The notes beneath the pieces are model-generated. The model was not told the origin of the DNA. It did no database searches and saw only the letters and a program-made list of their open reading frames with translations. Of a stretch of 64,000 nucleotides of DNA, positions 54,377 to 64,000 are shown piece after piece (positions within the stretch are counted from its first letter, which is position 1; each line of letters opens with the position of its first letter). Position numbers and translations under genes: made by a program. This DNA comes from Acephala macrosclerotiorum (Eukaryota > Ascomycota > Leotiomycetes > Helotiales > Mollisiaceae), in contig MU119210.1 of assembly GCA_014904845.1 (NCBI GenBank), forward strand, positions 186,001-250,000, given 5' to 3'.

Positions 54377-57300
54377 ATGGATGAGGGATGGGAGGAAGTG
54401 AGTGACCCTGTCTTGCTTTATTGACTGTTCTGGGCTTCCGCAAAGCTTATGCAGAAGCTCTGGTGGGGCAGCCTCGACGTCCTCGAGATTCACGATTGCT
54501 TCGAGGCTATACAATGCTGACTATTGTTCTTGCAGGTTGGGCGCCTGCCCCTTCCACCGTCAGGCCCACAGGCCATCGTTCAACTGAGCTCGACATTCGC
54601 CTTCGATACATCGCAAGAGCTTCTCTGGGTTGGAAACCAGTTCGGACGCGTCTGGAGTTTCTACAGCACCGAGCTTCAGAGATACACCTCATTCAAATGC
54701 GGTGAAGGCCCCGTACGCCAGTTACTATTCCATGAGAAAGGGGTCATCGCATTATGTCCCCGAAGCGTACATATGGCCTTGCGCCGAGGACCTCCAATAT
54801 GGCACATTGTGTATGTTCAGATACCGAAATTTGGGGCAGGTTGATTGATATTGGCACACAGTCACGAAGACATGAAAGATCTCCAGTGTATGAGCTACAC
54901 ATCGAGAGGGAACACCGAGATACTCGTTGCCGGACTGCAAGATAGGATGCTCGTGATGGATGTGGAAAAAGGCACAATAACTCGACAGGTACTTCGATTT
55001 CTATGGATGTTATTCCCGTGCTAAGCTTTCAGATACCATCAACCGACCACTATACGATCATGAAGCGAAGTCGATATATCTGTGCTGCTACAGGGACTGG
55101 AGAGATTCATCTCCTCGATCCCAAAACCTTCGAACTCCAAGAGACAAAGTTCAAGGCGCATGCCCTAAGAATCAACGATATGGATGCACAGCACGACTTT
55201 GTTGTGACTTGTGGTTACGCTATGAGGCAGGGGCAGATACCTATGCTTGATCCTATGGTTAACGCATTTGACCTCAAGAATTTGAAGCAAATGCACTCTG
55301 TGTCGTTCCCTTCTGGGGCGGCCTATGTCAGATTGCATCCCCGCTTGTCGTCCACGATCATCATTGTCTCGCAGTATGGACAAATGCATGAGGTTGACCT
55401 GTTGAACCCAGACTCGAGCAAGTTCAAGCAAGCAAATGTTCTATCATATCTGAGCATGATTGAAATGGCCCCGTCTGGAGAGGCTCTAGTGCTGGCTGAT
55501 GGAGAGTGTAACCTGCACTTATGGGGCTCTCGCGCCAAGATACGGTTCGCTGAAATCAGCAACCCCGTTGAATTTGCTGATCCGGAAGAGCCTGCTTTGC
55601 AGGTTGACTGGAACACCGAAACGTGAGTTTGTTCCTGAATCCGCTGCAATGTCTCTAATAAGAACAGTCCATTGAGCACTGTTGGGATGCCGTATTATCG
55701 CGAGAATCTATTGTCAGCCTGGCCAAGTCATTTGATTCACGAGGTCGGCGCTCCTCCGTCAAAGTTTGACCCTCAATTCTTGTCAAAATTGTCTATGGGG
55801 TATGGGGGTTATTTTGGACGAGTTTCTACGAACATGAGGAGAAACCAAGTCGAAGATACCAGAGCAGCGGAAAAAGCACCAGTAAACCTGACGGCTCCAA
55901 GGTTCTTAAGTGAGAAAGCTAGAGAGAACCGGAATGATGCCGTGCAAGAACGAAGAATTAGCGATGTCGCTGAGGCCCTTGGAGCGGTGGGCTTGAAATC
56001 GGAGGTTCCTCTGATATATGGGAACGTGGAAATCAAGTACAGCAAGTTTGGGATAGATGACTTTGACTTTGCGTTAGTGGTATCAAACCAACGAGCAATG
56101 TCCATATTACTGACTATCATCCAGTTTTTACAACCGCACCCCATATTCAGGGCTGGAGACTCATATATCGAACTCTTACGCGAACTCCTTATTGCAAGTT
56201 CTGCATAAGACACCCCTGATTCGGAATCTTGCTTTACAGCACACCTCAAGCGTTTGTGTGAGCGACATGTGTTTGCTATGCGAGATGGGTTTCTTGTTTG
56301 ACATGCTCGAGAAAGCGCAAGGCACTGTTTGTCAAGCGACCAATCTCTTGAAGACATTTAGCAGCAATCCTTTAGGTACGTTGTCCACAAGACCCTAAGC
56401 CAATATGTACTTACCCTTTTCCAGCGGCCCAACACAGGTTGTTGGAAGAGGATGCACCTACCTCGTCTCTAACTGAGATGCTTCAAAAGCTAAACCGCTT
56501 CTTCTTGGAGAGAATGGCTCATGATTGGAGGGGTTTGACCCCTCATAATCCTCACTTTGAACAAGTAATACTCCTCCCTACTTCTAATGTTCTTTGTCAT
56601 TAATAGGTCCAGGTTATGTCAACTTCAATGAAGACCACGGTGCGGTGTACGGTGTGTCGAAACGATCATGTTCGGCTCACTCCCTCATTCGTCAATGAGC
56701 TTATATATCCTCCGCCGGTATGCTATTGTAATTCTTGGGGAAGCATACGCTAATCTTTCCAGAAATTGATGGTTCGAAATGCGAGGCCACCTAGACAGTC
56801 CTTCTCAGAGATCTTGAAACAGAGCATCGAGCATGATGAAACTAGTAGGGGATGGTGCATTCATTGCCAACGACATCAGCCTCTCGCCACCAGGAAGACA
56901 ATTCACAACGCTCCACCAGTTCTCTTACTCAATGCCGCGATCAGGAGTCCGGAGGCCAAGCAGTATTGGTCGATACCAGGGTGGTTACCAGAAGAGATCG
57001 GGATCATCATTGACAACGGACAGTTCTTTTGTTTTGAGCGCAACGACTTGAAGTCTCTTCTCCAGAGGCGCCCCGTTGAGGTGTATTCCTTGATAGGATT
57101 TGCAGCCGAGGTCGACAGCGGACAACATCAGAAACCTCATCTAGTTTCCTTAATCAATGGTAAGAAAGTGAGCTACAACCAAAGTCTAATGCTTACGATT
57201 GTAGTGGCACACTCGCAGCCAGACGCGCCCGTAGAAAGTCAATGGCATCTTTTCAATGATTTTCTTGTCCACGCAGTTAAAACTGAGGATGCCTTGACTT

Positions 57301-58360
57301 TCCATCCAACTTGGAAACTACCTTCTGTCATTGCATTCCAGAACAAGAAATTCGTCAACCAGATAGATCATGGTTGGAAACAGCACCTGAATACAACCTT
57401 GTTGTATGATGATCATAAGTACGTTTTGGAAGCAACGAAATGTCCCATGTACTAAATGTGTATAGCCGCAATCCATGCGAGAAAACTTACCGTGTTCTAT
57501 CACCCCAGGAAGCCCCAGGTGAAGGCACAATCATCGCGCTGGATACAGAATTCGTTGCCATCAGACAGCCTGAAATAGAGGTCAACGCCGATGGAGCGAG
57601 AGAAACCATACGACCAAAAGTTCATGCTCTAGCTCGCGTCTCTGTAGTCAGGGGCTCGGGCGAAGACGAAGGCGTCCCTTTCATCGATGACTACATTATA
57701 AGCAAAGAACCAATCGTTGACTACCTGACATCGTATTCAGGCATTGTTCAATCGGATTTGGACCCTAAGCTCTCGAGACACAATCTCATACCTTTAAAAA
57801 TCGCCTACAAAAAGCTTTGGATCCTTCTAAACCTAGGATGCAAATTCCTCGGACACGGCCTCAAGCAAGATTTCCGAGTAACAAACATCCACATCCCCAA
57901 AGCACAAATAATCGACACAATAGAAATCTTCTACAAATCAGCTTTCCGGCGGAAGCTCTCCCTCGCTTTCCTAGCCTGGAAAGTCCTGAATGAAGATATC
58001 CAACAAGGAACACACGATAGTATTGAAGATGCGAGGACAGCATTGAAGCTGTATAAGAAGTATTTGGAATTTCAGGACGCTGGAATTTTGGAGACGATGC
58101 TTCAGGATATTTACAGAGAGGGGACGCAGGTGCAATTCAAGCCACCTCCTCCGAAGAAGGATGGGCATCTGATTGAGAGGACGGAGACACCGCCTATCAC
58201 CAGTGATGGCCACCTTGCAGGGACTCCAGGGCCAGCATCTGGTCCTACGACGCCGGTGAGGAGGCCGTTGGGTCTTGCTCCTGGGTCATCGAGCACGTTT
58301 AGTGGTGGGTGGACTCCCGGAAAGGGATCGAGTACCCTGGGTGGCTCGCCGTTGAGATGA
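54377..58360 (+). CDS. PAN2: PAN2 catalytic subunit of the PAN2-PAN3 deadenylase
   Basis: An 1141-residue poly(A) nuclease that trims mRNA tails in the cytoplasm together with PAN3. The eleven exons are 54377-54397, 54536-54810, 54862-54988, 55033-55622, 55668-56072, 56125-56375, 56425-56564, 56607-56717, 56763-57159, 57205-57418 and 57466-58360. The N-terminal part is a WD40 propeller ([19 protein letters not shown] and onward). A linker with [20 protein letters not shown] is followed by the inactive ubiquitin-hydrolase fold, with NLALQHTSS and zinc-type CTVCRNDH and CIHCQRH. The DEDDh exonuclease has [28 protein letters not shown] and [13 protein letters not shown]. The tail is Pro/Gly/Ser rich. 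Exon 1 is only 21 nt. The intron 57160-57204 (45 nt) has no stop and is in frame. Confidence 0.96.
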
Positions 58361-58705
58361 TGGTAGGGGTAGTTTGTGCATGGATCACTTTGACGATGCT
58401 TTACGATGAGTTGACGCCGATGAGTACGTAGTTGAGTTGAGGGAAATGCAAGAACGATGAATTGACCAAACGCTTTGAGGATTCTGTCAATTTGATTTAT
58501 CGGTGACGATTATACTTCTAATATGCTCGTCATCAAATCCTTGATGTAAAGCTGCATGCACGCTTCCTTATGCTAACTTCCGAGCGCCTAGTCCATCCAA
58601 CCAAGTGGTTTACTATGGACCAAAATGAATCCGATGATCCTATAAACGCCATGCCAAGAAGCAGTCTTCGTCCGGAAATAAGAAAGAGATTCGTGAAGTC
58701 CTCTC
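58361..58705. other. Intergenic region between PAN2 and the TCO89-like gene
   Basis: Convergent 3' flanks, 345 bases, with nothing else seen. Confidence 0.45.
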
Positions 58706-60229
58706 TCAATCAGCGCTTGCACTCAAGTCAAAGCTCTTCTGCCACATCGCTTGTAATATAGCTCCTACGCCATCATCGTCGTTCGCTCGATCATTCATAC
58801 CCGCATCATTAGGACTGCCAGACTGTCCATCATAGCTGCCTGCTCCGGTGGCTGGAGATGACTTGTCTTTGCCTCCTCGTCGACTCTGCAAGCTCTGGCT
58901 GAGTCCATATCGATTGATGCCCGAGCTCTCTGTTCGTTGCGGTGGTATCCTTCTGTTCTTGTCCGCACCAGGCAGTTGATTCAGACGCTTCAGTGCCTTG
59001 CCCACCGGATCCTGGTATCGTCTCACAACAAGGTATTCCAATCCAGTCTTCTCCAACTGAAGCTTCATTCTCGGATCCCTCCCATCATATCCCGCGCCGC
59101 CAACAAGTGATGTGCCTCCATATCCACCATGTATGCCCGTAAGACCATTCAACGCGACACCAGGTGCCATCTGCGCAGGCTCGATATTCGAACTTGCTCT
59201 TTGTAGCCATAGCTTCTGCTGTGTACGCGACTGTTGTGGAGGGTAATAGTTGCTCGATTGGGAGGACTTGCGAGATCGTGGTGCCAGCGCACTTTCTTCG
59301 TCGGAGTCGCGTCGCGTCAGGTTACTCATCGATTGTGCGCGTTTGACTTCTTCGGTGGCTGTTTTGGGAGGGTCCGATCTGTGTCGATTGTGGAGGAAGG
59401 GGGAGTTCTCGCTGGGGGTGCCAGAGCCGCCAACGAAGCGGGATACAACTTCATTGTTTCTGCCGTTCTGTGGTGTGCCGTTCAGTGTCGAGGATTGACT
59501 CTTGGCTAGCGACTCTGGAGAATGTCCAGCGGGTGTTGCATTCGTGAGAGACATCTTCGTGGTGTTGTGATGTGAAGGGTTGCGTTGTAACAGGCGCTCT
59601 GTTATGACTTTTGCGTCTACCGCTGAGGTGCGGTTGTTTTGTTTCTCATTTGATCTATTCGCATTTGTTGTAGCTGCGGGAGTCTTAGACGGTAGAGGTG
59701 AATGTGGAGGAGACTGTGGTCGTGAGTTGTTGGCGCTCGATTTCGCTGAGGGTTGGCCGCTGGACACAGCAGATCGGGATGCTGATCTCGACAAGGCTGG
59801 CGAGGCAGAGGTTCCAGTGCTTGCTTCTTCCCAGACGTCGTCTTGGTCACCAATCTCGAAATGTACTGAAGCAGGTCTCTTCTCCTGTCCGTGAGCTGAT
59901 CTAGGACGCTTCTGAACATCTGCAGACGACCGATTGCGCTTCAGACTGACGTGTGAAGAATTCTTCCTGAGGTTTGTGGACGACGAAGATTGCTTTCCGA
60001 GCTTCTTCAAATCCGTGTGCGACCCTTCGTTTCCATGCCCCTTGGTCGGCTTATGCAAGCCTTTACTCGATGGCGCTCTGGCATGAGTCCTTGCTCCGAC
60101 TATGTGCTTCGCTGTCTTCGTCCTGCCATGTTGAGGTGGTGTCCCGTGGGGGGAGTCGATGTCGCTCGTTGACCGATGGCTGAGGGTTGGCCGCGTCTGC
60201 GACTGCGATGGCAAATGCTCAGATGGCAT
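58706..60229 (-). CDS. TORC1 subunit TCO89-like disordered protein
   Basis: A single-exon 507-residue protein, mostly disordered and very rich in Ser, Arg, Asn, Pro and Gln. Ordered-looking islands are ASVHFEIGDQDDVWEEAS, VVSRFVGGSGTPSENSPFLH, SRTQQKLWLQRASSNIEPAQ and KTGLEYLVVRRYQDPVGKAL, followed by an acidic end (MNDRANDDDGVGAILQAMWQ). The TQQKLWLQR block plus a Ser-rich chain is the pattern I associate with fungal TCO89, a TORC1 component at the vacuole. The match rests on that motif memory and could not be tested. Many SP/TP and RxxS sites suggest heavy phosphorylation. If it is not TCO89, it is a conserved regulatory protein of unknown role. Confidence 0.6.
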   Translation of the reverse strand: MPSEHLPSQSQTRPTLSHRSTSDIDSPHGTPPQHGRTKTAKHIVGARTHARAPSSKGLHKPTKGHGNEGSHTDLKKLGKQSSSSTNLRKNSSHVSLKRNRSSADVQKRPRSAHGQEKRPASVHFEIGDQDDVWEEASTGTSASPALSRSASRSAVSSGQPSAKSSANNSRPQSPPHSPLPSKTPAATTNANRSNEKQNNRTSAVDAKVITERLLQRNPSHHNTTKMSLTNATPAGHSPESLAKSQSSTLNGTPQNGRNNEVVSRFVGGSGTPSENSPFLHNRHRSDPPKTATEEVKRAQSMSNLTRRDSDEESALAPRSRKSSQSSNYYPPQQSRTQQKLWLQRASSNIEPAQMAPGVALNGLTGIHGGYGGTSLVGGAGYDGRDPRMKLQLEKTGLEYLVVRRYQDPVGKALKRLNQLPGADKNRRIPPQRTESSGINRYGLSQSLQSRRGGKDKSSPATGAGSYDGQSGSPNDAGMNDRANDDDGVGAILQAMWQKSFDLSASAD

Positions 60230-60920
60230 CCTTTGGTTCCTTTTCCTGCGAATAATGGCTCACCTCTAGGGTAATATTTGCTTGTTCTTGGGTTGCGGGA
60301 GGTGATTGCATGAGGGAACTAGCATCGGGCAGCCGTAATGCGTTGGCGCTTCTTTGACCAAATCCTGACGCCGAATCATCGTCCAGTAATTCAACTGCCA
60401 GAACCAATGCGAGGACTATGCCATGTTGACTAAATATGAGATTTGAGATAATTGGAAACACCATTCATCTGCTTTAGATCTCAAAAGGAAGCAAGCTCTA
60501 TCAGTTCTAGATGCCTCGGCTCATCTTGTCTATTTGGAGGTTGAGACATTCATCCAGTGTCGATCCTCCACGCTTTCATCGACATTGATAACAAAGCATC
60601 TCCAATCGCAGCAAAGACAATTCCTAATACCCTCCTCCACTTTCTAAGGTACATCCGTTGCCTTTCAGATCATGATGCACTTTACCGCTGCTTGTTCAAG
60701 ACAATGTCTCACCGATACCGGCCCCATAAATGTTAGGTCTCATATTTGGTCACAGATTCAGTCACTTGATCAATTACTCTTTTTAGAAGTACTTTGTTTG
60801 CATTCTTGCACTCTCGGGCTATTACTACACTGCGCAAGTAACCTCAGGTGAAACGCCATGCAATCTGAATTTCCCTACCCAATATCACCAAGTCCGAATC
60901 ATCTGTAGCTCACTTAGTCC
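60230..60920. other. Intergenic region upstream of the TCO89-like gene
   Basis: This 691-base stretch holds the promoter of the TCO89-like gene and the 3' flank of PEP carboxykinase, both on the minus strand. An 81-codon minus-strand frame (60464-60219) overlaps the TCO89-like start in another frame and has no known motif. Confidence 0.45.
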
Positions 60921-63315
60921 TCAGACTACAGGACCAGCCTTGATCACCTCCTCCGTCGCCTCGCTCGAGTACTTCTTGAAGTTCTCAACAAATAGGCCAC
61001 CAAGCTTGGTGACCTCCGCCTTGAAGCTGTCATGGCCAGCGCTCCATGCATTTCTAGGGTTCAATAATTCTGATGGAACGCCAGTGCAGCTCTTGGGAAC
61101 AGCGAGGTTGAATGTTTCGTACGTCTCGTACTCGACCTTAGCAAGCTCGCCAGAGTGGATGGCATCGAGGATTGCACGGGTATATTTCAATCTATGTCTG
61201 TTAGCATCATTCAGATGTAGATTTAGATTTGTACTTACGGGCAACGCTTGCCACCAGTGGTAGCACCAGCTCCGACCCATCCAGTGTTCAACAACCAAGC
61301 GTTAGCCTTGTGGTGCTCAATCTTGTCAGCCAACATCTTAGCATAACGCATAGGATGTAGGGCCAAGAAAGGTTGAGCGAAGCAAGATGAGAAGGTAGCC
61401 TGTGGTTCCGTAACGCCATCTTCTGTACCAGCCATCTTGGATGTGTATCCTGAGATGAAATGGAACATAGTTTGCTCGGAGTTGAGTTTCGAGATTGGTG
61501 GCAGGACACCTCGAGCATCGCAGGTAAGGAGGATGATGTTGCTTGGGTGATTCGTCGACAAACAAGGGATCTTAGCGTTTTGGATGTACTCAATGGGGTA
61601 TGCACATCGAGTGTTCTCTGTGAGAGTCGAGTCGTCATAATCTACTAAACGAGTTTCGGGGCTGAAGACAACGTTCTCGAGGACTGAGCCGAACTTGATG
61701 GCTCCGAAAATATCAGGTTCCTTCTCAGCTGAAAGACCGATACATTTCGCGTAGCACTGAAATCGTTAGTCAAAATTGGAAATATATAGCAGAGCTTGAG
61801 ACTTACACCACCCTCGATGTTGAATATACCACGATCACTCCAGCAGTGCTCATCGTCACCGATCAATGCGCGGTTAGGGTCGGCTGACAAGGTTGTCTTG
61901 CCAGTACCAGAAAGACCAAAGAAAACAGTAACATCTCCGTTCTTGCCCTCATTCGCCGAAGAGTGCAGAGTCAGAACGTTGTGCTTGACAGGCATCTCGT
62001 AGAAGAGGACTGTGAAGACACCTTTCTTCATCTCACCAGCGTACTCGGTACCAAGGATAACCATCTCCTTGTCTGCGAAGTTGATGGCGACTGAAGTGCC
62101 GGAGGTCATACCCTCGGTATATCTGTTGGCGGGGAAGGAGCCAGCATTGTAGATAGTGTAATCTGGGTGGAAGTGCTCGAGGTCTTTTCGCTCAGGTCGA
62201 ATCAACATGTTCCGCATAAACAATGCATGATAGGCTCTAGCACAGACAACTCGAACCTTAATTCGGTACTTCTCGTCCCATCCTGCGAAACCATCGACGA
62301 CATAGATGCGATTCCTAGTGTTGAGGTAGTCGATAGCACGTTCGCGGTTAATTCTCCAGACCTAGAACGATATTCATTAGCTTTGTCCCGGTAACATGGT
62401 CGTTGGAATAAAGTGTGAAAAAGGGTGGGGGCACGTGAGCTGATCTCCGCCGAGACATGCTCGTGTGGAAGCGAGGCAATGACATAATAGCGCATCAAAA
62501 GCCCCTCGATGAAAATGCGGGGTTGTGAAGAACAACCGAAGCGTGTGACATCTCTCAATTTCGGATTAAATTGTATCACGGGTGAGGGGAAGTGGCTGTG
62601 TCGGGTAGGCCAGGTGCGGTGTGAGGAATGTGAAATGCAAAGCTGAAAATGAGATGGAACGTGACCCATTGTGAGACACAGCTGGCGCTTCTTTGTCCGC
62701 TGAATATTGGTGGAATGACTGAAATGTAAACGTGATAGAAAGAACTCTTACATCAGGGCTCATTGGCTTGTTAACAGGTCTGTGAAGAGTCAGAATTGGT
62801 ATGGCAATGTGCTGTGCAGAGCGAGTGTGCTTACCCCCACCAGATCTCATTCTCCGAGCCGGGCTCCTTGACTATGCGTTTGTCCAAAGGTGACCGTCCA
62901 GTCTTCGCTCCTGAGTATGCTGTGAGAGCACCTGTCGATGTGATGGCAGATCCAGTTTCGTAGACAAGAGCATCTTCGTAGAGGGCGGCAACGCTTGGGT
63001 TGGGAACCTGGAGGAGACACACGAGTTAGTGACCATTATTGCAGAGCCAGCCATTGGCAGAAGGGAGGGAGTCGTACAATAGCTACTCGGTCGTAGTCAA
63101 TATGTGCGATCTCGTGGAGTTCTTCTTCGAGCTCAGTGTGTTCTTTGACTGGCCTGTCCATCATATTAGTATACCAACGAGGAATGTATTTGGTGTGCAA
63201 ATACGTACTGGACACCACCTGGAAGATCGAGAAGTCAGCATGTGAAAATAACAATGGTAGTGAGTGAAATACCTGGGTGTAGGGCAGTCTTGTTCACTGT
63301 ATTAACGGTAACCAT
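60921..63315 (-). CDS. PCK1: ATP-dependent phosphoenolpyruvate carboxykinase
   Basis: The first committed step of gluconeogenesis: oxaloacetate and ATP to PEP, CO2 and ADP, in the cytosol. Minus-strand exons are 63315-63273, 63218-63209, 63153-63078, 63007-62835, 62779-62752, 62361-61807, 61756-61239 and 61191-60921, giving 557 residues. Family landmarks are [45 protein letters not shown], the P-loop [18 protein letters not shown], the metal site [37 protein letters not shown] and [18 protein letters not shown]. Exon 2 is only 10 nt and exon 5 only 28 nt; both are needed to read KTALHPGGVQPVKEHTE and [18 protein letters not shown]. Intron 5 is 390 nt. The frame is open upstream to an ATG at 63456, which would add 47 residues. 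Confidence 0.95.
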
Positions 63316-64000
63316 GTTGGGCAGACGTAGAGACGTAGAGTGATAATTTCCGGTTCTGGTAGTAAGGAGTTGAGATTTTGGGCCAAGCTGTCCTGGAGGG
63401 TAAGGTGAATTGGTACGTTGAACCGGGGAAACGCTTCTCTTTAAAGGACCAGACATTCTGAGATCGAGGTAGCGGCTATGGTGGCTGGTGGTAGGGTTAG
63501 TGGTAGGATGGATCAATCGTGGAGCTGCGGTACCGAGGATATTCTAAGTACGATAATCGTGGCCAATTGCAGCCTCGTATGGGGAAAGAACGCCTGGCCA
63601 AACGCCCCTCCAGCGAAAAGGATACGGAGTTGTTCAGCAAGGCCATCGGAGAGACACGGAATCAAGCCATGTCATAATGCTCTCAATACTACGAACAAGA
63701 TAACTGGTGCATGAACTGGCAGTCTGGGGGGACATCGATGCGGGCGGAAAAAGTGATTGCGGAAGGCTGATGATTGAGGCAAGAACGAACGAGGGTTTAC
63801 ATTATCACATGCAGCGAGGCTGACCTGCGCCTTTAGCCCAAGTAAAAGCAAACGCAGGCCGAAATGCACACCTCACGCGAGCACTGAGGCTCTCGAAAGT
63901 CCCCAAAATCCGCGAACATTCCATGTGGTGGGGGTTGCATCGTCGTATTGGAGGTGGGGATGGGATAGATCTCTCCAGCTAAAGAATCGGATAGAACGCA
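63316..64000. promoter_or_regulatory. Upstream region of the PEP carboxykinase gene
   Basis: No gene is supported. If translation starts at 63315, this is promoter and leader. Two GTGGGG hexamers (63928-63933 and 63954-63959) fit the CreA carbon-repressor consensus SYGGRG and lie 20 bases apart. That would suit glucose repression of a gluconeogenic gene, but the motif is short and common. Confidence 0.3.

Noticed and set aside
63316..63456. Extended N-terminus of PEP carboxykinase from the ATG at 63456
   Set aside because: The 47 extra residues have no family match, while [15 protein letters not shown] is the usual fungal start. It cannot be excluded without transcript ends.

Overview
This window is nuclear DNA of a filamentous ascomycete (Pezizomycotina). 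The evidence is dense genes cut by many 45-70 nt introns with GTANGT donors, CTAAC/CTAAT branch sites and TAG/CAG acceptors, plus a fungal gene set: split two-subunit ATP-citrate lyase, AmdS-type amidase, an Aur1-like enzyme, Fps1-type aquaporin, Icp55 and a TCO89-like protein. A leotiomycete is my best guess, but that is weak inference. No rRNA, tRNA, CRISPR array or intact transposon was found.

Layout. 0-8 kb: the 3' end of mediator subunit MED13, a hexose transporter and an aquaporin. 8-18 kb: PRMT5, spliceosomal SmF, a DUF866 zinc protein, a mitochondrial PPR-like protein with a frameshifted repeat tail, and a queuosine-salvage glycosylase. 18-25 kb: SUMO E1 subunit UBA2, mitochondrial 3-oxoacyl-ACP reductase and an Aur1-like PAP2 membrane enzyme. 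25-32 kb: elongin C, a small secreted protein, a decayed gene, an amidase and DNA polymerase delta subunit 4. 32-38 kb: the divergent ATP-citrate lyase pair acl1/acl2, then a perfect 47-bp inverted repeat in a 3.1-kb gene desert. 41-50 kb: DBF4, ICP55, a TLDc/RTC5-like protein, ATG12 and ketopantoate hydroxymethyltransferase. 50-64 kb: the E2 enzyme UBC8, an MFSD5-like transporter, PAN2, a TCO89-like protein and PEP carboxykinase.

How the genes relate. Most are housekeeping genes, often in head-to-head pairs sharing short promoters (qng1/uba2, acl1/acl2, dbf4/icp55, rtc5/atg12, panB/ubc8, mfsd5/pan2). ATP-citrate lyase (cytosolic acetyl-CoA), PEP carboxykinase (gluconeogenesis) and the hexose transporter lie within about 60 kb, but I see no true cluster. 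The accessory-like stretch is about 27-31 kb (secreted protein, gene relic, amidase).

The most unusual signal is in gene structure. The ubc8 gene at 50863-51866 gives the conserved E2 reading frame only if exons of 8, 3 and 1 nucleotides are spliced in. Other very short exons are 10 nt in PEP carboxykinase, a 5-nt last exon carrying the elongin C stop, and a 9-nt first coding exon in SmF. Splice models were built by eye from frame, splice signals and known family sequence; none is confirmed by transcripts.
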